Source: Panicum virgatum
Lineage: Eukaryota; Streptophyta; Magnoliopsida; Poales; Poaceae
Reading direction: 5' to 3'
Assembly (NCBI RefSeq): GCF_016808335.1
Contig: NC_053137.1
Location: 9,536,506 to 9,600,505 of the forward strand
DNA: 64,000 bases
The notes below the pieces were generated by a model, which was given only the letters and a program-made list of their open reading frames with translations, made no database searches and was not told where the DNA came from. A program made the translations under genes and the position numbers. Every line of letters begins with the position of its first letter. Position 1 is the first letter of the stretch. Positions 33,281 to 45,616 of the stretch are shown one piece after another.

Positions 33281-35500
33281 AGCTGCACACACATCAGAAT
33301 AAAAATTAAGATCTCTCCACTCCATAGAAGCAATTGACAAAAAAAATATGGATCAGCATATTGCACAGGCAAGGAAGCATCACACAAGGTGTAATCTTGA
33401 CATCAGCTTATACCAAGTATCAATTTAACTAGTAGTACTCTACAAAATAAAAGAAAAATCACAGCCCGATCTAAGCAAGCATATCTCGCACAATAATCAC
33501 ACATCAATCATTGCAGGTAGGAGCACTTCTTGCTCTGCGATCTGTTTTCCCAAATCTCAACTCAAGAGTAAAGATAAATATAGGAGAAAGTCAGTACCAT
33601 TTTATTTAAACATAAAGATTAGCATGTACTACTACATGAATGCAAACTCTGGTAGTACTGCCTCATCCCTCATAGCACACCTGAGCAGCGATATAAACAT
33701 TGAATTACTAAAAACAACAATAAAAATTCATCTCAAATGAGCAGATTATCTAGTTATACAACAGCATGCCTTAATCATAGTACCATGTGAAGCAATGTGC
33801 ACATGAAAAGAGATGTTGAATAGTTAGAGAAGTGCATTTAGGCAATATACGCAGGAAGAGATATTGAATATGAAGCAAAAAACTGAATTAGCAGCTACAT
33901 TTATGTAGCCAGATAACCAACCACAAATGAAGCGCATACACCTTTCACCAAAGACGCCGATGGCAGTGGCAGCAGCAGCGCCCTAGCCACCACCACCAAG
34001 CACCAACCGACAGTCCTATACATTCAGACAAATGGAAAGACTCGCCCTAGCTACCACCACCAAGCACCAACCGACAGTTCTATACATTCAGACAAATGGA
34101 AAGACTCTTAAACCACTGACTGCACAATAGCCTACTGAATGAACATCGGCACCAACCGACAGTCCTATACATTCAGACAAATGGAGAGCATTTGAACATG
34201 ACTCTGAAAGTAAATGGAGAGCACCAACCGCTGGCCAAGCAAAAGGAGAGCACTTGAACAAGACTCTAAATAAGCATGCCAAACAGATTCAAAAAAGCTT
34301 ATGCCAGGTCCAAATTTTTTTCTATGCCAAACAGATTCATCTGAACTAATTCTCTCATAAAAAAAAGGAGGCCCATTATACTACAACAATTACTAATCCA
34401 CCATGTCTGAAATTTTTGGACTATGCCAAAACAGCTTCATCTGAACTGAATTTAGGGACAACTGAAACATGAACATATCACAACCATGTATATGACTGAA
34501 TTGGTATGTGACTGAAGCATGTAGTTGACTAAATTAACAACCATACTGAAGCATACATGCGGCTGAATCTAGGCAAAACTGAAGCACACAGCAGCACAAT
34601 TAAGAAACCTTGGAACATATATTCAGAGTTTCAAGTACTGGTACAGGTAGGAAACTTGTAATAACTTCATCCTAGTAATATGATTGTAGCCTACATTTGC
34701 TAAATTGGACATCTAGATACTGCATGGTAGTAATGAACAACTACTTCATCTTTAGCCTAAATTGTTGTGAACCAATGGAACAGAACAGTGCTGTGAATAT
34801 CAACCCACCAGAGTTCATATCATCGAAGACCACATCTTCAGATGACAACAGATCCTGCGGCACCCGGCCATCGAGGATCATGGGAGGAACCACCCATTGG
34901 CGCATCAGTCCGCATATTGCCTGCCACCGCCGCCATCTCGTTCCTCCTCGCCGCATCATCAAGAATATAAGGAACTGCCATTGATCAAAGAAGTGAGGAC
35001 GGCGGGAGACGGAGCAGATAGTGTCAAATTTTGAGAGGTATTGCCCAGCTGCACACACATTAGAACAAAAATTAGTATCTCTCCACTCAATAAAAGCAAA
35101 TAAAAAGAAAAAATGGATCACCATATTGCATAGGCAAGGAAGCATAGCACAAGATGCAGTCTTGATACCAGCTTATACCAAGTATTGATTTAGCTAGTAA
35201 TATAGTGTACAAAATAAAACACTACCCCCGGGGCAAGAACAAAGAGAAGGTTGCTCGTGGAAGTACCTATCAACTGCTGCTCACGGAGGGAGACGCGGAT
35301 GTGGTACTGATGACACGTGCGCATATCGCCCAACGCTACCCCCGATTGCCGGCTGCCCAATGTACCTACTATAAACCAAAAATATCTTTAAAACTCAAGA
35401 GTAAAGATAAATATAAAAGAAACTCAATACATGTGTACCACTTTACTTAAACATAAAGATTAGCATGTACTACTACATTAATGCACAAATGAGATTGTAC
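33281..35500. repeat. Separated direct duplication (1.76-1.84 kb apart)
   Basis: 33281-33460 matches 35046-35222 ('ctgcacacacat.agaa.aaaaatta', 'gcttataccaagtat') and 33551-33660 matches 35388-35500 ('aactcaagagtaaagataaatata', 'ttagcatgtactactaca'). The pairs keep order and orientation, so this is an old tandem duplication of a ~1.8-kb unit whose middle has diverged. No gene was recognised in either copy. Confidence 0.75.
33980..34190. repeat. 64-bp tandem repeat, two full and one partial unit
   Basis: Units at 33980-34043 and 34044-34107 are nearly identical; a partial copy ('gcaccaaccgacagtcctatacattcagac') lies at about 34149-34190. Confidence 0.85.
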
Positions 35501-36079
35501 AAGAAGACAACAATAATGCAATTATGGTCAAAATAAGCTTGAATCAGGTTTTTTCTCTTGAATGATTAAGCAAAACAAATGTGCATGTAGCAATGTGCAC
35601 AACCATTCTCAGAGCTAAAAGTACAAATTTCAGACCAAAACTCAACTACATTCTGACCAACCTGAAGAACCAAAATATTGCTATTGTAATGCACCCAGAT
35701 CAATAAAGAGCATTTACCTTGAGTATATTGTATGAGACATGTACCATTCAAACATACATCACGTAATATATCTACTCTGCAGGTATACTGCATGTAATCT
35801 TGTATAATTTGTAAATTACATTTTTCTCAAACACAAGCCCTTTAATATACATGAGAATAGAAATGTGATATATTTGTGTGCAACATGCTACGGATTGTGA
35901 TACACTCAACTTCTCCTATAATATGTCCGGGGTCTAGCATCATCATCTAGCATTCAACCAAAAAAAAATAGAGAACAAAAGAAATAAATGGTTTCCAACA
36001 ATTTATGGGTAGCAGCGGACAGAATAAAACAACAGTTAGTAGCTTGGGTACAGGTCAGGTATAAGGTGGTGGAAGGAAA

Positions 36080-37295
36080 TTGATTCATGACCAAAAGCTC
36101 ATTCTCTTTCTTCTCACACATAGAAATGTCGTTTCCAGCCAGAGGCCGCAGAGGCGTGGTACAGGGAACTCTCGCATGGGGACGACTGCGCCGCCTCCCG
36201 CGTGGCTGCACAGCTCCGGCGGTGCGGCGACCCGGGAGGCAGGTCATCTTCCGCACGGGCGGAACGCTATCGCCGCACCCAGCGTGCCGACGGCGAGCGG
36301 CGGTAGAGCGCCATCCTGGTGCGCTTGCAAAGGTTGGAGCCGCACTTGACGACCTCGGCACCGCACCGCCGCTCCAGGCCTCGCACCCCGAGAACGACGC
36401 GACGGCGTGACGCCGCATGGCTGCCACCGCCTCCGAAGCCGATGCAGGCATCGAGCAGCTCCGCGGTGTCCTCGACGCACTCGTCGATGGCCTTCGGTCG
36501 ATGTCGGCAGCCGTTCCGACACGGACGCAACGAGGCGCCTCTGCGCGGCGGCGGCGTGGACGAGCGCGCGCCCGAGCCACGCGGCACTAGTACCCGGCGC
36601 CAGCGGGGGTCGGCGCGGAGCTCATCCATCTTGGCGGCGAGCCAGCGGTTGTACGCGGACCGGATCTGCGAGAACGAGTTCCCGACGGCAGCCTCGAACT
36701 GATCCACCTCGGCGACGCGAGGAGGTGGAGCGTGTCGGAGGGGAAGGGCATCACCTCGCCCATACTGCCGTGTCACTCCCCGCCTCCATGCGGCCGGGCC
36801 ACCCGCGCCACGCGCTGACCGCCGCGTCGACCTCGCGCAAGCCTCGGAGTAGGCCGCCTCGGGGGTACCCGCTCTCCGTGATGCCGGGCTACCCGTGTGG
36901 CCGCAGAGCTCTCCGTGATGCCGGTCTACCGCGCCGCACGCCGATAGCCGCGCCAGGGAGCTAGGCCACCCGCGCCGCCGCAGCTTGAGCGCGGATCTCG
37001 CCTCGCCTTCGCTCCGCCGGCCACGGAAACCACCGGATCCGGCCTCACCGGCACCGGATCTGGGCCTGGGAGGCAAGCGCCGCCGGCCACGGGAACCGCC
37101 GGATCTCGGCCCGCCGCCGCCGGATCCGGCCTTGCCGGCCACCGATCTGGGCTTCGATGGCGCGGGCTGGGGAGAGGATGGAGTCGCCGCCGTCACTGCT
37201 CCAACGAGAAGAGTCGCCGAGGCGTCGATGTTGTGGTGAAGCTGTACAGAACGGAGCTGCCGGCCAGCGGCCGCCATCGCCTCCGTCGACCTCAA
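36080..37295 (-). pseudogene. GC-rich gene relic, possibly BPS1/ROH1-like
   Basis: The minus strand from 37295 has a 342-codon open frame. Its first two-thirds is low-complexity Arg/Gly/Pro. Around 36705-36600 it reads EVDQFEAAVGNSFSQI then AYNRWLAAKMDELRADP, and at about 36500-36450 IDECVEDTAELLDACIGF, which resemble real protein. The second segment recalls the 'DDTxKLLDxCN' part of plant BYPASS1/ROH1 (DUF793-like) proteins. Between and after them other frames look better (MRRHAVASFSGCEAW in a neighbouring frame at about 36420), so frameshifts are likely. The assignment is tentative; random openness of GC-rich DNA is the alternative. Confidence 0.3.
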
Positions 37296-37338
37296 CGACA
37301 GAGCTGAACCCGGAATGCGAATGGCTAGGCGTAGTAAG

Positions 37339-37672
37339 GGCCCTGTTTGGTTTCAAGTAGCACAAGTATCACAAAAATTTTAACCAATAATTAGGGATAC
37401 TAAATAAAAGTAATTTACAAAACTAACTCCACAACTCTGTGCTACTTCGCGAGACGAACCTAACGAGGCCTTTGACCGCGCGATTAGAGGATGGTACTGT
37501 AGCATCACTGTAGTCAATCATCGATTAATAACTGTTATTAGATTCGTCGTGAAAAGTTACACCCATCCGTGAAAAGGTTTTGCAAATAAATTTCGTTTAG
37601 TACTCCATGCATGTGAGATTCTTTTCTCGGGAATCGTGTGCGATAGGTGTGATAGGGAAACCAAACAGGGCC
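37339..37672. mobile_element. MITE with GGCCCTGTTTGG ends, 3-bp TSD
   Basis: Termini GGCCCTGTTTGGTTTC and GAAACCAAACAGGGCC are perfect inverted repeats, flanked by AAG (37336-37338 and 37673-37675). The interior shares 'atggtactgtagcatcactgtag' and 'attagattcgtc' with the MITE in the NLR (10774-11107). Confidence 0.85.
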
Positions 37673-37675
37673 AAG

Positions 37676-38366
37676 GCTACCTGCCATTTTCTTAATTATT
37701 TTCTTTTGCGCGTTCAATTTCGAATTTTGAATCTACTAGCCGCGGATTAATTTAATAATGGAGTACAGAACAGAGCGTCCCCATAAACACCCGCATCCCA
37801 TTGGATGAATGTCACATCGTATTTTATACGTATCTGCACCCACCCCTGTTCTCATTCTGACCACAGCGCAGCCGACCAGATCAGTTCCTGACATAAGCAC
37901 AAATCTCGGAGCATATATTAACAGTACAGATACCGGCTACTGTGGTACCCGAGTACTCCCTCCATACCCACAATTCTTGACGTTTAGGACATGATTGTGG
38001 TAACAATGGAGTCATTAATTAGAGGTAATTTTTTCCTTTCTACCCCTATTAAATGTAGTTGCGGTATGCTTCACCCGAGAAACAAACCAAGGGCGGACTG
38101 GCTAGCCCAGCGTGGTGGCTGCTGTGACCGGCCTCAAAATTTTTTGCTGCTTGGGTTTTTCATGGGACTGCATGGCACTGTGCGGGGCTGTCGCTGGACC
38201 TGCGATTTTTGCCGTTCGCGCTCACATTTTCGGTGTGGCGCTCGCTGGACGTTTTGCCGCTCCTTGTTTTCGCGATTTTTGCTCGGTGGATGTTTTCGCG
38301 CTTGCGTTTTCGCTGGAAGTTTTTGGTGCCGCTCCTTGTTTTCGGCTTGGACGACGATTGGGTCCG
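37676..38366. other. Upstream region of the DLN-motif gene
   Basis: No coding support. Around 38218-38345 a ~35-base phrase ('cgctgga.gttttt...ccgctccttgttttcg') occurs twice, with 'gttttcgcg' scattered between. Confidence 0.45.
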
Positions 38367-38376
38367 TATATTTATA
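38367..38376 (+). promoter_or_regulatory. TATA box of the DLN-motif gene
   Basis: TATATTTATA lies 41 bases before the ATG at 38417, leaving a very short leader. Confidence 0.5.
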
Positions 38377-40239
38377 CACCTGGCCGGATTGCAACACAAA
38401 CAAAACACCCGCACAAATGGCCTTCGATCTAAACGTGCCTGTACTGGACCTCAACGAGCCTCTACTAGAGGACATCGGTAAGTTTGCTTCTTTTCTTGCT
38501 TCTTTGCTTTCTTGTTTCCTTGCATCCTTGCTTTTCGATCGGTAAGCAGAACATTGTTGTAGATGACGACGACACCGCACCCTTGCCGGCGCTGGAAGAT
38601 GACGGCGGCGGCATCGATGAAGTTGACGACGACGGCGGTGACTCGACGGAGTCGGCGACTGTCACAGCCCTAGAAAAAAAAGAAAAGAAAATAAAATAAA
38701 AATCCCACACCGGGCCCACCCGTCAGCCTCCCCTTCCCTCCCTTCTCTCTGTTCCGCTCGGCGCCACGCGCACGCGTCGCCCGCCGCCGGCCATCCTCTG
38801 GCCACGTGCCGACGATCCTCGTTCCGCGCGTCCTTATCCACACCGGTCGCCTACTCCCCCTCCCCTCTAGCTCCCGTGCCCGACCGGCCCTCCTCTCCAA
38901 CCCTAGCTCCCGTTCCCCTCTCCATTGCCGCCGCCCCGAGCTTCCTCCCCGCCGCCGATTCACCGCCCTCGGTGAGCGTCTCGCCGATTCCTTGCACGGG
39001 GAGCTCCCTCTCGCCCTCCTCCTCCGATCCCGGCGTTCATCCGGCCCTTTCCCCTCCCCTGCAGGACAGCCGCCGCGCCGGTCCGCCCGCCGCCGCCCCT
39101 GCTCGTCGCGCCGCCCCTCCGCTGCGGCTCCTCGCCTGCGCCGCCGCTGGTGAGCCTCGCCGCCGTCGCCTCCACCCCGTGCGCACGCCCTTTGCCCCGC
39201 TCTGGCTCCGCCTCGCTGCGCCGCCTTGCGCCGCCGCCGTTCGCGGTCGCCGCGCGCGACGCGCGCGCGCACGGCGTCGTGGCCGCGCCCACGCCGCGGT
39301 CAAGGCCCGGCCTGCCTTGACCCGGCCTGGGTGGGGCGCCTGCCCGTGGGGCCCACCTGTCGGCCTCTAGCTGACGGGTGTGGCTGGATCCGGGTGTACC
39401 TAGCATTTTTGCAAGGGTTTCTTTAGGATTTATTTATCTGCAATCTTGTAAAATCCATAGAAATTCATGTATAGCTCTAAAAATTATGAAACTTGTTTTG
39501 TTGGATTCCCCTGGCGTAGATCTACTCAAGAAAAATATTGTTTTGCGTGTTACTTTGCTGTAGATTTATCTATAGGTTTATTTTGCAAAAGTGAATTTAA
39601 TGCTTATTTAGTTGTATACTGCTCGAAAAATGTCAAACTAAATTTTGTTAGACTCCTTGTGAGGTGTAGTTTTCAGTGGTTTAACTTGTTCACATGATTC
39701 TTTGCTGTTTATCAAAGTTTTAGTTTGTTTTCTTATACTTTGTCTGAAAATGGTTTAATATAGAACTTTTTGCTGGAAAGTGAGTACCTTTTGTACTCAG
39801 GTTGCTTTCTAAACCTAGTTGCAGGTGAACCCGAAGTGGTGTTTGGCCACTTCTACCCCGCTGATCCAAACGCGGGGGAAGAGTAGGTCGTGGTGGCTGT
39901 AATGATGTCCTTGAGCAAGGCGTCATGACTTTAGTAAGTCTTTATCATAATCGAGCTTCGTGAGAGCATGTAAATGCAATAAACTTTATGTTCCTGTTTA
40001 ATATGACTTTCGGGAGCCCAAGGCTTGTAAGTGAAGTTTGAAACCCACCTATATAGAACTTGTAATATTAAGTGTGTAAAACTGCTCTTTGTGGAATATT
40101 GGCGATGTATTCGATTGTAAACGGTATGTGCATATGCTGATCCTGGGCGTATGTTGGAGCACATACCGGGACTACCGGATTTGATATTATTTTGGATGAA
40201 TGACGTGTCGGTTATTCGTGTCTCTAGATGTGGGATAAC

Positions 40240-40560
40240 CAGGGTTTTCATTCCCGACCGGACCGGCCTAACCGCCGGGCTCCGGTACCGGTTTACCGGT
40301 CCGGTTAGGCCGGTTACCGGTCGGAACCGGACAAAACCCCGTTTGAATTTGTTTGAATTCAAATCTCGGCGTTCAAACGGTACGGACCGGTATACCGGCC
40401 GGACGGGCCGGTTTACCGGCCGGTTCGGCCGGTATACCGGTGATGTGGGAGGGGCCGCTCGAACTGTTAAACCGGCCGGTTATACCGGTATACCGGCCGG
40501 TTACACCGGTATACCGGCCGGTTGGGCAGGTATACCGGTTAGTTTTCCGCCGCTTGAAAA
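40240..40560. repeat. hAT subterminal repeats, left
   Basis: Many copies of 'taccggt', 'ggtataccggccggtt' and the palindrome ACCGGT in both orientations. In hAT elements, subterminal motif clusters are transposase binding sites; that role is inferred here. Confidence 0.7.
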
Positions 40561-40706
40561 ATAGATCCCGGTGTAAAATAAAAGAAAATTTCGGCATGAG
40601 CTATGCACATTTTAATGTAAATGACCATACCAAAGCAACAAGTTATAATCATACATACAAATACAATAGTAATAAGCGTGCATACAAAACCCCATGAAAT
40701 GAAAGT

Positions 40707-43700
40707 TCAACGTAGAAATGGGAAGACCCCCATTTGGGACGCGGTTTGGTATTCGGCGTTGGACATCAAAGCGATACCTCGCACTCTAAGCAGCTCAGCC
40801 TTGTAGTGTTGCCAAGTTTGGCCTGTCCACGCCGATGTTGTCTGCCATTCCTGAACTAACATAGTGTAAAAATGGGGGTCTTCCCATTCGTACACCCATC
40901 TCGTCGGTGGCTGCATGCTGATGTCAGGAATGGGATAGTGAAAAGAGTGCCTCGAATTGCTGTAGGAGGAAGAAGAGTGCTGTGGACTATCATGGTCCGT
41001 TGGTCCACCTGTTCTCCTCTGCGATTGCGGTGCTCCATGGTCGGTGTCCTGAGTAGCATGTGTGAACTGAGTCTCCCCTGCAATCAACCATATTTCATAA
41101 TTAGTAGTCAATAGTCAGAAATATGTGTCTATTTGTATGTGCAATGTATACCTGTGAAACGAACACCACGAGCACGACCACTACCACCAGCAGCAGCATC
41201 AGCACCACTACCACCACCACCAGCATCAGGCTCAGCACCGTCACCATCATCACCATCATCACCATCATCGGCCGAGCTGCTATCATCGGACTCCTGATAT
41301 GGAGGACTAAGCTCACCTTTGCCATCATCAGTCTCGGTGTCGCTGCTCACTGGTTTTGCTGTTCCTTTGCCTTTTCGACGCTTCGGGTCACCCTTCTTAG
41401 GTCCCTTCTGCAACTTTCTCTTCCCTAGGTGAGTGTCACCTATATTTGTACGTGCCCAATCGCTGATGGAATCATTCCCCGTAGCCTCACGTAGATCTGA
41501 CTCGTTTATTTGATCTCTGACAATATGGGACGGGAGAGGGATGTCGCCGTCATCATCATCCTCGTCCAGAACTGGAGCCCGGTTAGATCTACCATATTCC
41601 ATCCATTCCCGCACCGGATTATTCTCATCATAGAAAGAAAGATGGGCCAGCTGGTCAATGAAATCACCTTCTTCACGCATCAGTGGGCCGGATACCTCCT
41701 CAAGTCGGAGACGAAGGTTGTAGTTGACATAGACAAGCTTATTAAGTTTCTTGTGCGACAACCGATTGCGAACCTTTGTATGCAGCAAGGCAAAAGTACT
41801 CCAGTTCCGCTCGCATCCACTGGACGAACAACATTGTGAAACAAGTCTCATGGCAAGGTACTGCAGCTTTGGAGTACTTGATCCGAACATCATCCACCAT
41901 GACGCTGCATGTGCAACCGAGTATGTAAGCAATATATTCGAATAGAGAAAACAACAATTTCATACGGAGTAACTCTTACTTGGGGATGTCTTTGGGTCCA
42001 TCGCCATCCGCATTGCCATTTCACTGCTATACTCGCCAATCTTCTGCCGAAACATGTCAAACTCCTGCAATGCCTGGACGGCGCTCTGGAGATCCGTCAT
42101 GCGCTGAAATGTATCCTTGAGACCACGAAACATTTGTTGAGTTGGATCCATCGTATATGCATACCTCGGATTTAGGACAGCAGCTGCAAAATATAAATCA
42201 CTTCAATAAGCTTTTTTGTGGTTCGATAGAGTTTAAAAACAGATGACTCGTGTGTGCTTACCTGGACCCACATACGTGCCTAGGAACACGTCACCCAACC
42301 TCCCGTCCACCACCTCAATATACTCTTTCAGTGTTGAAATATTTGTTCTAAACAAAGACCGCAGCTCCTGTTTCATATTCTGGTAGGCCATTACGACTTC
42401 GCACATGTTCGGCTTCTTGTCCTGATCAGCGAAGCGGAGAAACTTGTATATTGGTTGAACCGTGTCGATGATATATTTCATTGCATCCCACCACTCCATA
42501 CTTGAAAAACTTGCATGAGTAAATCTACCTTCTTCGGTATTCGCCCATTTGCTGTTTTGGAACTCAGTAGATGCCATCCACTGCATGAAACGATCGCGTT
42601 TCCGATAGATGCTCTCTAGGAACATGTAGTTGGTTCCAAATCGAGTGGCATTCCACTTCACCAACTCACCACCGATTGCGTTCCTCATCATTGTATTCAA
42701 CTGACCATGATTGTGTAACCAATTTGAAATTCGCTTGCATTGCTTGATCATAACACCATGTTCAGGCCTTCGAGCTATATCCTTCAACATCAAATTGACG
42801 GTGTGTGCTAGACACGGTGTCCAAACTATGTGGTCATACACATCACTTAGTAGTTCTTTGCATGCTTTTTTGTAATTTGAGCCGTTGTCGGTGACTACGT
42901 GCACGACATTCTCCGGTCCAATCTCTTCCACCACCTTTTGAATCTCTTGCAATGGAAGACAGATTGTTTAGTAACATGTCAAAACATACACCATGCGAAT
43001 GGAACATGTTTAGGGACTACCTTGAACAAATATGCAGCATCTTGAGTTCTTCCGGTCGCATCAATAGACTTATGGAACCACATGACCCCATTGCAATATA
43101 TCAAAAATTTGATGACACTCATCCTCGTCGGACCAGTCCATGAATCACACATCAACGTGACGCCAAATAAGGGCCAGTCTTTCTGAAACTTTACGTACCT
43201 CGTCTTCAAGTCTTGCTCGTTCTGATCAAGGTACTTGCCATCAATATCCCGTCCAGTGGGTGATGCGATACCTTCACCTGCAACCATATGAAAATCATAA
43301 GATACAAAAATGTAAGCTTATAGGTATCATTGAAATGAAAGAAAACTTACCCCACTTCTGTGTCTCCCTGACCGCGCTGATAAAGTATGGACTGTCAGCC
43401 TGTCTTCCAGGTACTCCTGCAATATGGAAAAACTTTGACCAAGCTTTACCAATAGCTTCCTTTGCGTTCTTACCCTTCTGTGTCCAGGAGCCTGTATCAA
43501 TCCTTGGTTGTGTCATTCCTCTTCTCCCACCAGCTGCCAAGTTATAGTCCTCCACCACAGGACTCTCCCTCTGCGAAGTGGACTTTCGAAACATTCTATG
43601 CATAACATTCCCCCTCGTCGAACCACTACCCCCTCCACGCTCATATGCACCTTCTCTCTGTTCCACCCCCCGTCGGAACTCTGCTTCCGCTCTCGATAGA

Positions 43701-44017
43701 TCCATGGCACGCTGCACCTGAGCCTCCTCATCTTCTTCATCACCGGGATAGTTTCCCTCTGCTGCAGCCTTCTCCCGTCTCAACCTCTCTCGGGCCCGGT
43801 CAGCAGTTGCCTTCTTTGCCCTATCCAACTCACGCTGAAAGAAGTCCCGCACATCAGGAGGCACATTCCTGCAATGGATCACCTCTGCCCCGCGCCCAGC
43901 CAAATGTTGTTTCAATCTAGTCGCACCACCTCCTCCTTTCTGCGTACGACAATAGTTACATCGCCATCCGGGATAAAGATTTTCACCGTGTTCCCATACA
44001 ACATCTCTGCTTGCCAT
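40707..44017 (-). CDS. hAT transposase, six exons, about 977 residues
   Basis: Exons on the minus strand: 43351-44017, 43021-43277, 42262-42943, 41980-42183, 41152-41904 and 40707-41077. Every junction is GT-AG and in phase, and the exons sum to 978 codons with no internal stop. Residues 18-49 form a BED zinc finger (C20, C23, H38, C49). Exons 2 and 3 carry the DUF659 region (WPLFGVTLMCDSWTG; VVHVVTDNGSNYKKACKELL; WTPCLAHTVNLML). Exon 5 holds the hAT dimerisation motif (SSSGCERNWSTFALLHTKVRNRL), then an acidic and basic tail. It cuts and pastes the element in the nucleus. The length and layout fit a plant BED-DUF659-hAT transposase. The start at 44015-44017 precedes the BED finger directly. 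Confidence 0.9.
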
Positions 44018-44269
44018 TGTCTATCTGCATACATGCACAACAAAAATATATCATCTAATATTCTTACTCCTACCTAAGTTATAGTGTCAAAAATCATCTA
44101 ATACACCTAAATTAAATCTAGCTAAAACCTACTACATAGTGTAAAAAATCATGTAATATAAATAAATCTTCCCTAAATTCTAAATATACCTAAGTCATAC
44201 ACCTAAATCCTAAAACAAAACATCTAAATACACCTAAATCCTAGGGAAAAAAAATAACTAACCTGACCG

Positions 44270-44837
44270 CGGCTTACCGCCGCTAATTGGCGGCTTACCG
44301 CCTCCCCAGGCTGGTAAACCGGCCTCCCCGGGCAGCAAACCGGACGGGACCGGTAGATCTGCTACCGGTCCGGCTTACCGGTGGGGGAGACCAGTTAGCC
44401 GGGAGCTGAGGGCGGCTAGCCGGCGAAGGGTGGCGGTCGGCGACTTCTGGCGGCGGACTGGACTCACTGAGGGGGCAGCGGATGAGGGAGATGCGAGTGA
44501 GCCTTCTGGTTCTCGGACGCCTGCTTAAATGAACGCTGCAACGCGATGGGCCCTTAATGGGCCGCGGCTTTTTTTCTTTTTCTTTTTTTATTTAACTTAT
44601 AAATTCCGCAAACCATACTAAATGAACGAATTTTGGAGAAAATTTGACATCATTAGATTCATTGCACCTTGAAGTATTTTTAGGAATTTTTTGGGAATTT
44701 TTCATTTTTTTTTTGAATTCAAATTTAAATTTTGAATTTGGACCGGTTTCATACCGGACCGAACCGGTACCGGGCCGGACCGGTTTGACCGGTTACCGGT
44801 CAAACCGGACTGGTTACCGACGGTTCGGTTAACCCTG
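44270..44837. repeat. hAT subterminal repeats, right
   Basis: Copies of 'ggcttaccgcc', 'ctaccggtccgg' and 'accggtttgaccggttaccggt' up to the terminal AACCCTG. It includes the promoter side of the transposase gene. Confidence 0.65.
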
Positions 44838-44944
44838 GGGATAACACGTGGCACGCTCTGCGGCAAGCACGTGTTAACTTGCATCTGGATGATAATGACC
44901 GGCGGTTCGTTTAAAATAGTATCAAATTGGGCGGTTCTCACAAC

Positions 44945-44956
44945 GGGTATCAGAGC
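44945..44956 (+). promoter_or_regulatory. Primer binding site (initiator tRNA-Met)
   Basis: GGGTATCAGAGC, two bases after the left LTR, differs by one base from TGGTATCAGAGC, the complement of the plant initiator tRNA-Met 3' end. Confidence 0.85.
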
Positions 44957-45616
44957 TGAGGTTCCATGAAGTGAATCTAAAATTTACTTAATGGGGTGAG
45001 AGTAAAATAAAATTTGATCACTTGCACTAAGATTTACTTTGGTTAAAACGTTGAACTTAAGGTAAAATGCTAGCTTTCTCCCTTTGTCTTAGAGCTAATT
45101 CTTTCTTATTGCTTCACTTGTTTAATTAAGATAGGCTTAACCCATCTTGTCTGCATGAGTAGCGGGAGCGTAGGAAAACACTTTCATCTGCTGGAAACCT
45201 TTTGAGCCTTTTATCAGGGTTGAGAAGGTGAGAATCACCCATTGTCCTATGTGCTAGTAGGAGGGCTGTAGCGCTGCTGGGCAATGCGGTTGTTTCGGGT
45301 CGTAAGTGAGTGTTAGAACGTTAAGACGTACTCACGATGTGAGGAGACGTCATGTTGCATTCATACCTCGCATGCATGCATATTGTCTTTTGGTTTTCAA
45401 ATCTGCATTTAACCAGTCTAGTGTGTCGTGGTCTAGATTTCGTTGAGCTCGTTCTTGTTAATTTTTAGTGGGCCAAACCTACCCTTCCTCTTAGATATGT
45501 TTTTCTAGTGTTGGTATGTGTTAGATTTTTATCTACACATTATCTTTCCACCCTGCCTTTGAGTATCATTCTCCATCTTTCATTCCTGACCGCTAACCGT
45601 TTTGTTTATTAACAGG

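Larger units (their letters stand above)
40240..44837 (-). mobile_element. hAT transposon, 4.6 kb, 8-bp TSD, apparently intact
   Basis: Flanked by a perfect 8-base duplication, GGGATAAC (40232-40239, 44838-44845), with ends CAGGGTT... and ...AACCCTG. The uninterrupted right LTR shows the empty site with a single GGGATAAC (53302-53309 region). A six-exon transposase gene on the minus strand occupies the interior. Both ends have dense accggt/ccggtt words. Element, target duplication and gene all look undamaged, so it is a recent insertion and may be autonomous. Confidence 0.9.
38660..44942 (+). repeat. Left LTR (38660-40239 plus 44846-44942), interrupted by hAT
   Basis: Without the hAT element and its duplicated target it is 1,677 bases, against 3,098 in the right LTR. 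Alignment by eye shows a single 1,401-base gap: left 'ggaaagtgagtaccttttgtactc' corresponds to the right LTR at 51444-51453 joined to 52852. GAG is present at both break points. The GC-rich first 700 bases are open in many frames, but this openness is shared by both LTRs and is not taken as a gene. Confidence 0.9.

Noticed and set aside
38670..39430. Several GC-rich open frames of 90-200 codons on both strands (and their twins at 50265-51095)
   Set aside because: They lie in the LTR leader region, overlap in all frames and are Arg/Ala/Pro-rich as expected from composition; no domain is visible. An upstream exon of the LTR ORF could hide here but cannot be fixed.
45602..45616. Alternative upstream start for gag
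   Set aside because: The frame is open a few codons further, but the first ATG is at 45617 and begins the family-like MVLRSG.
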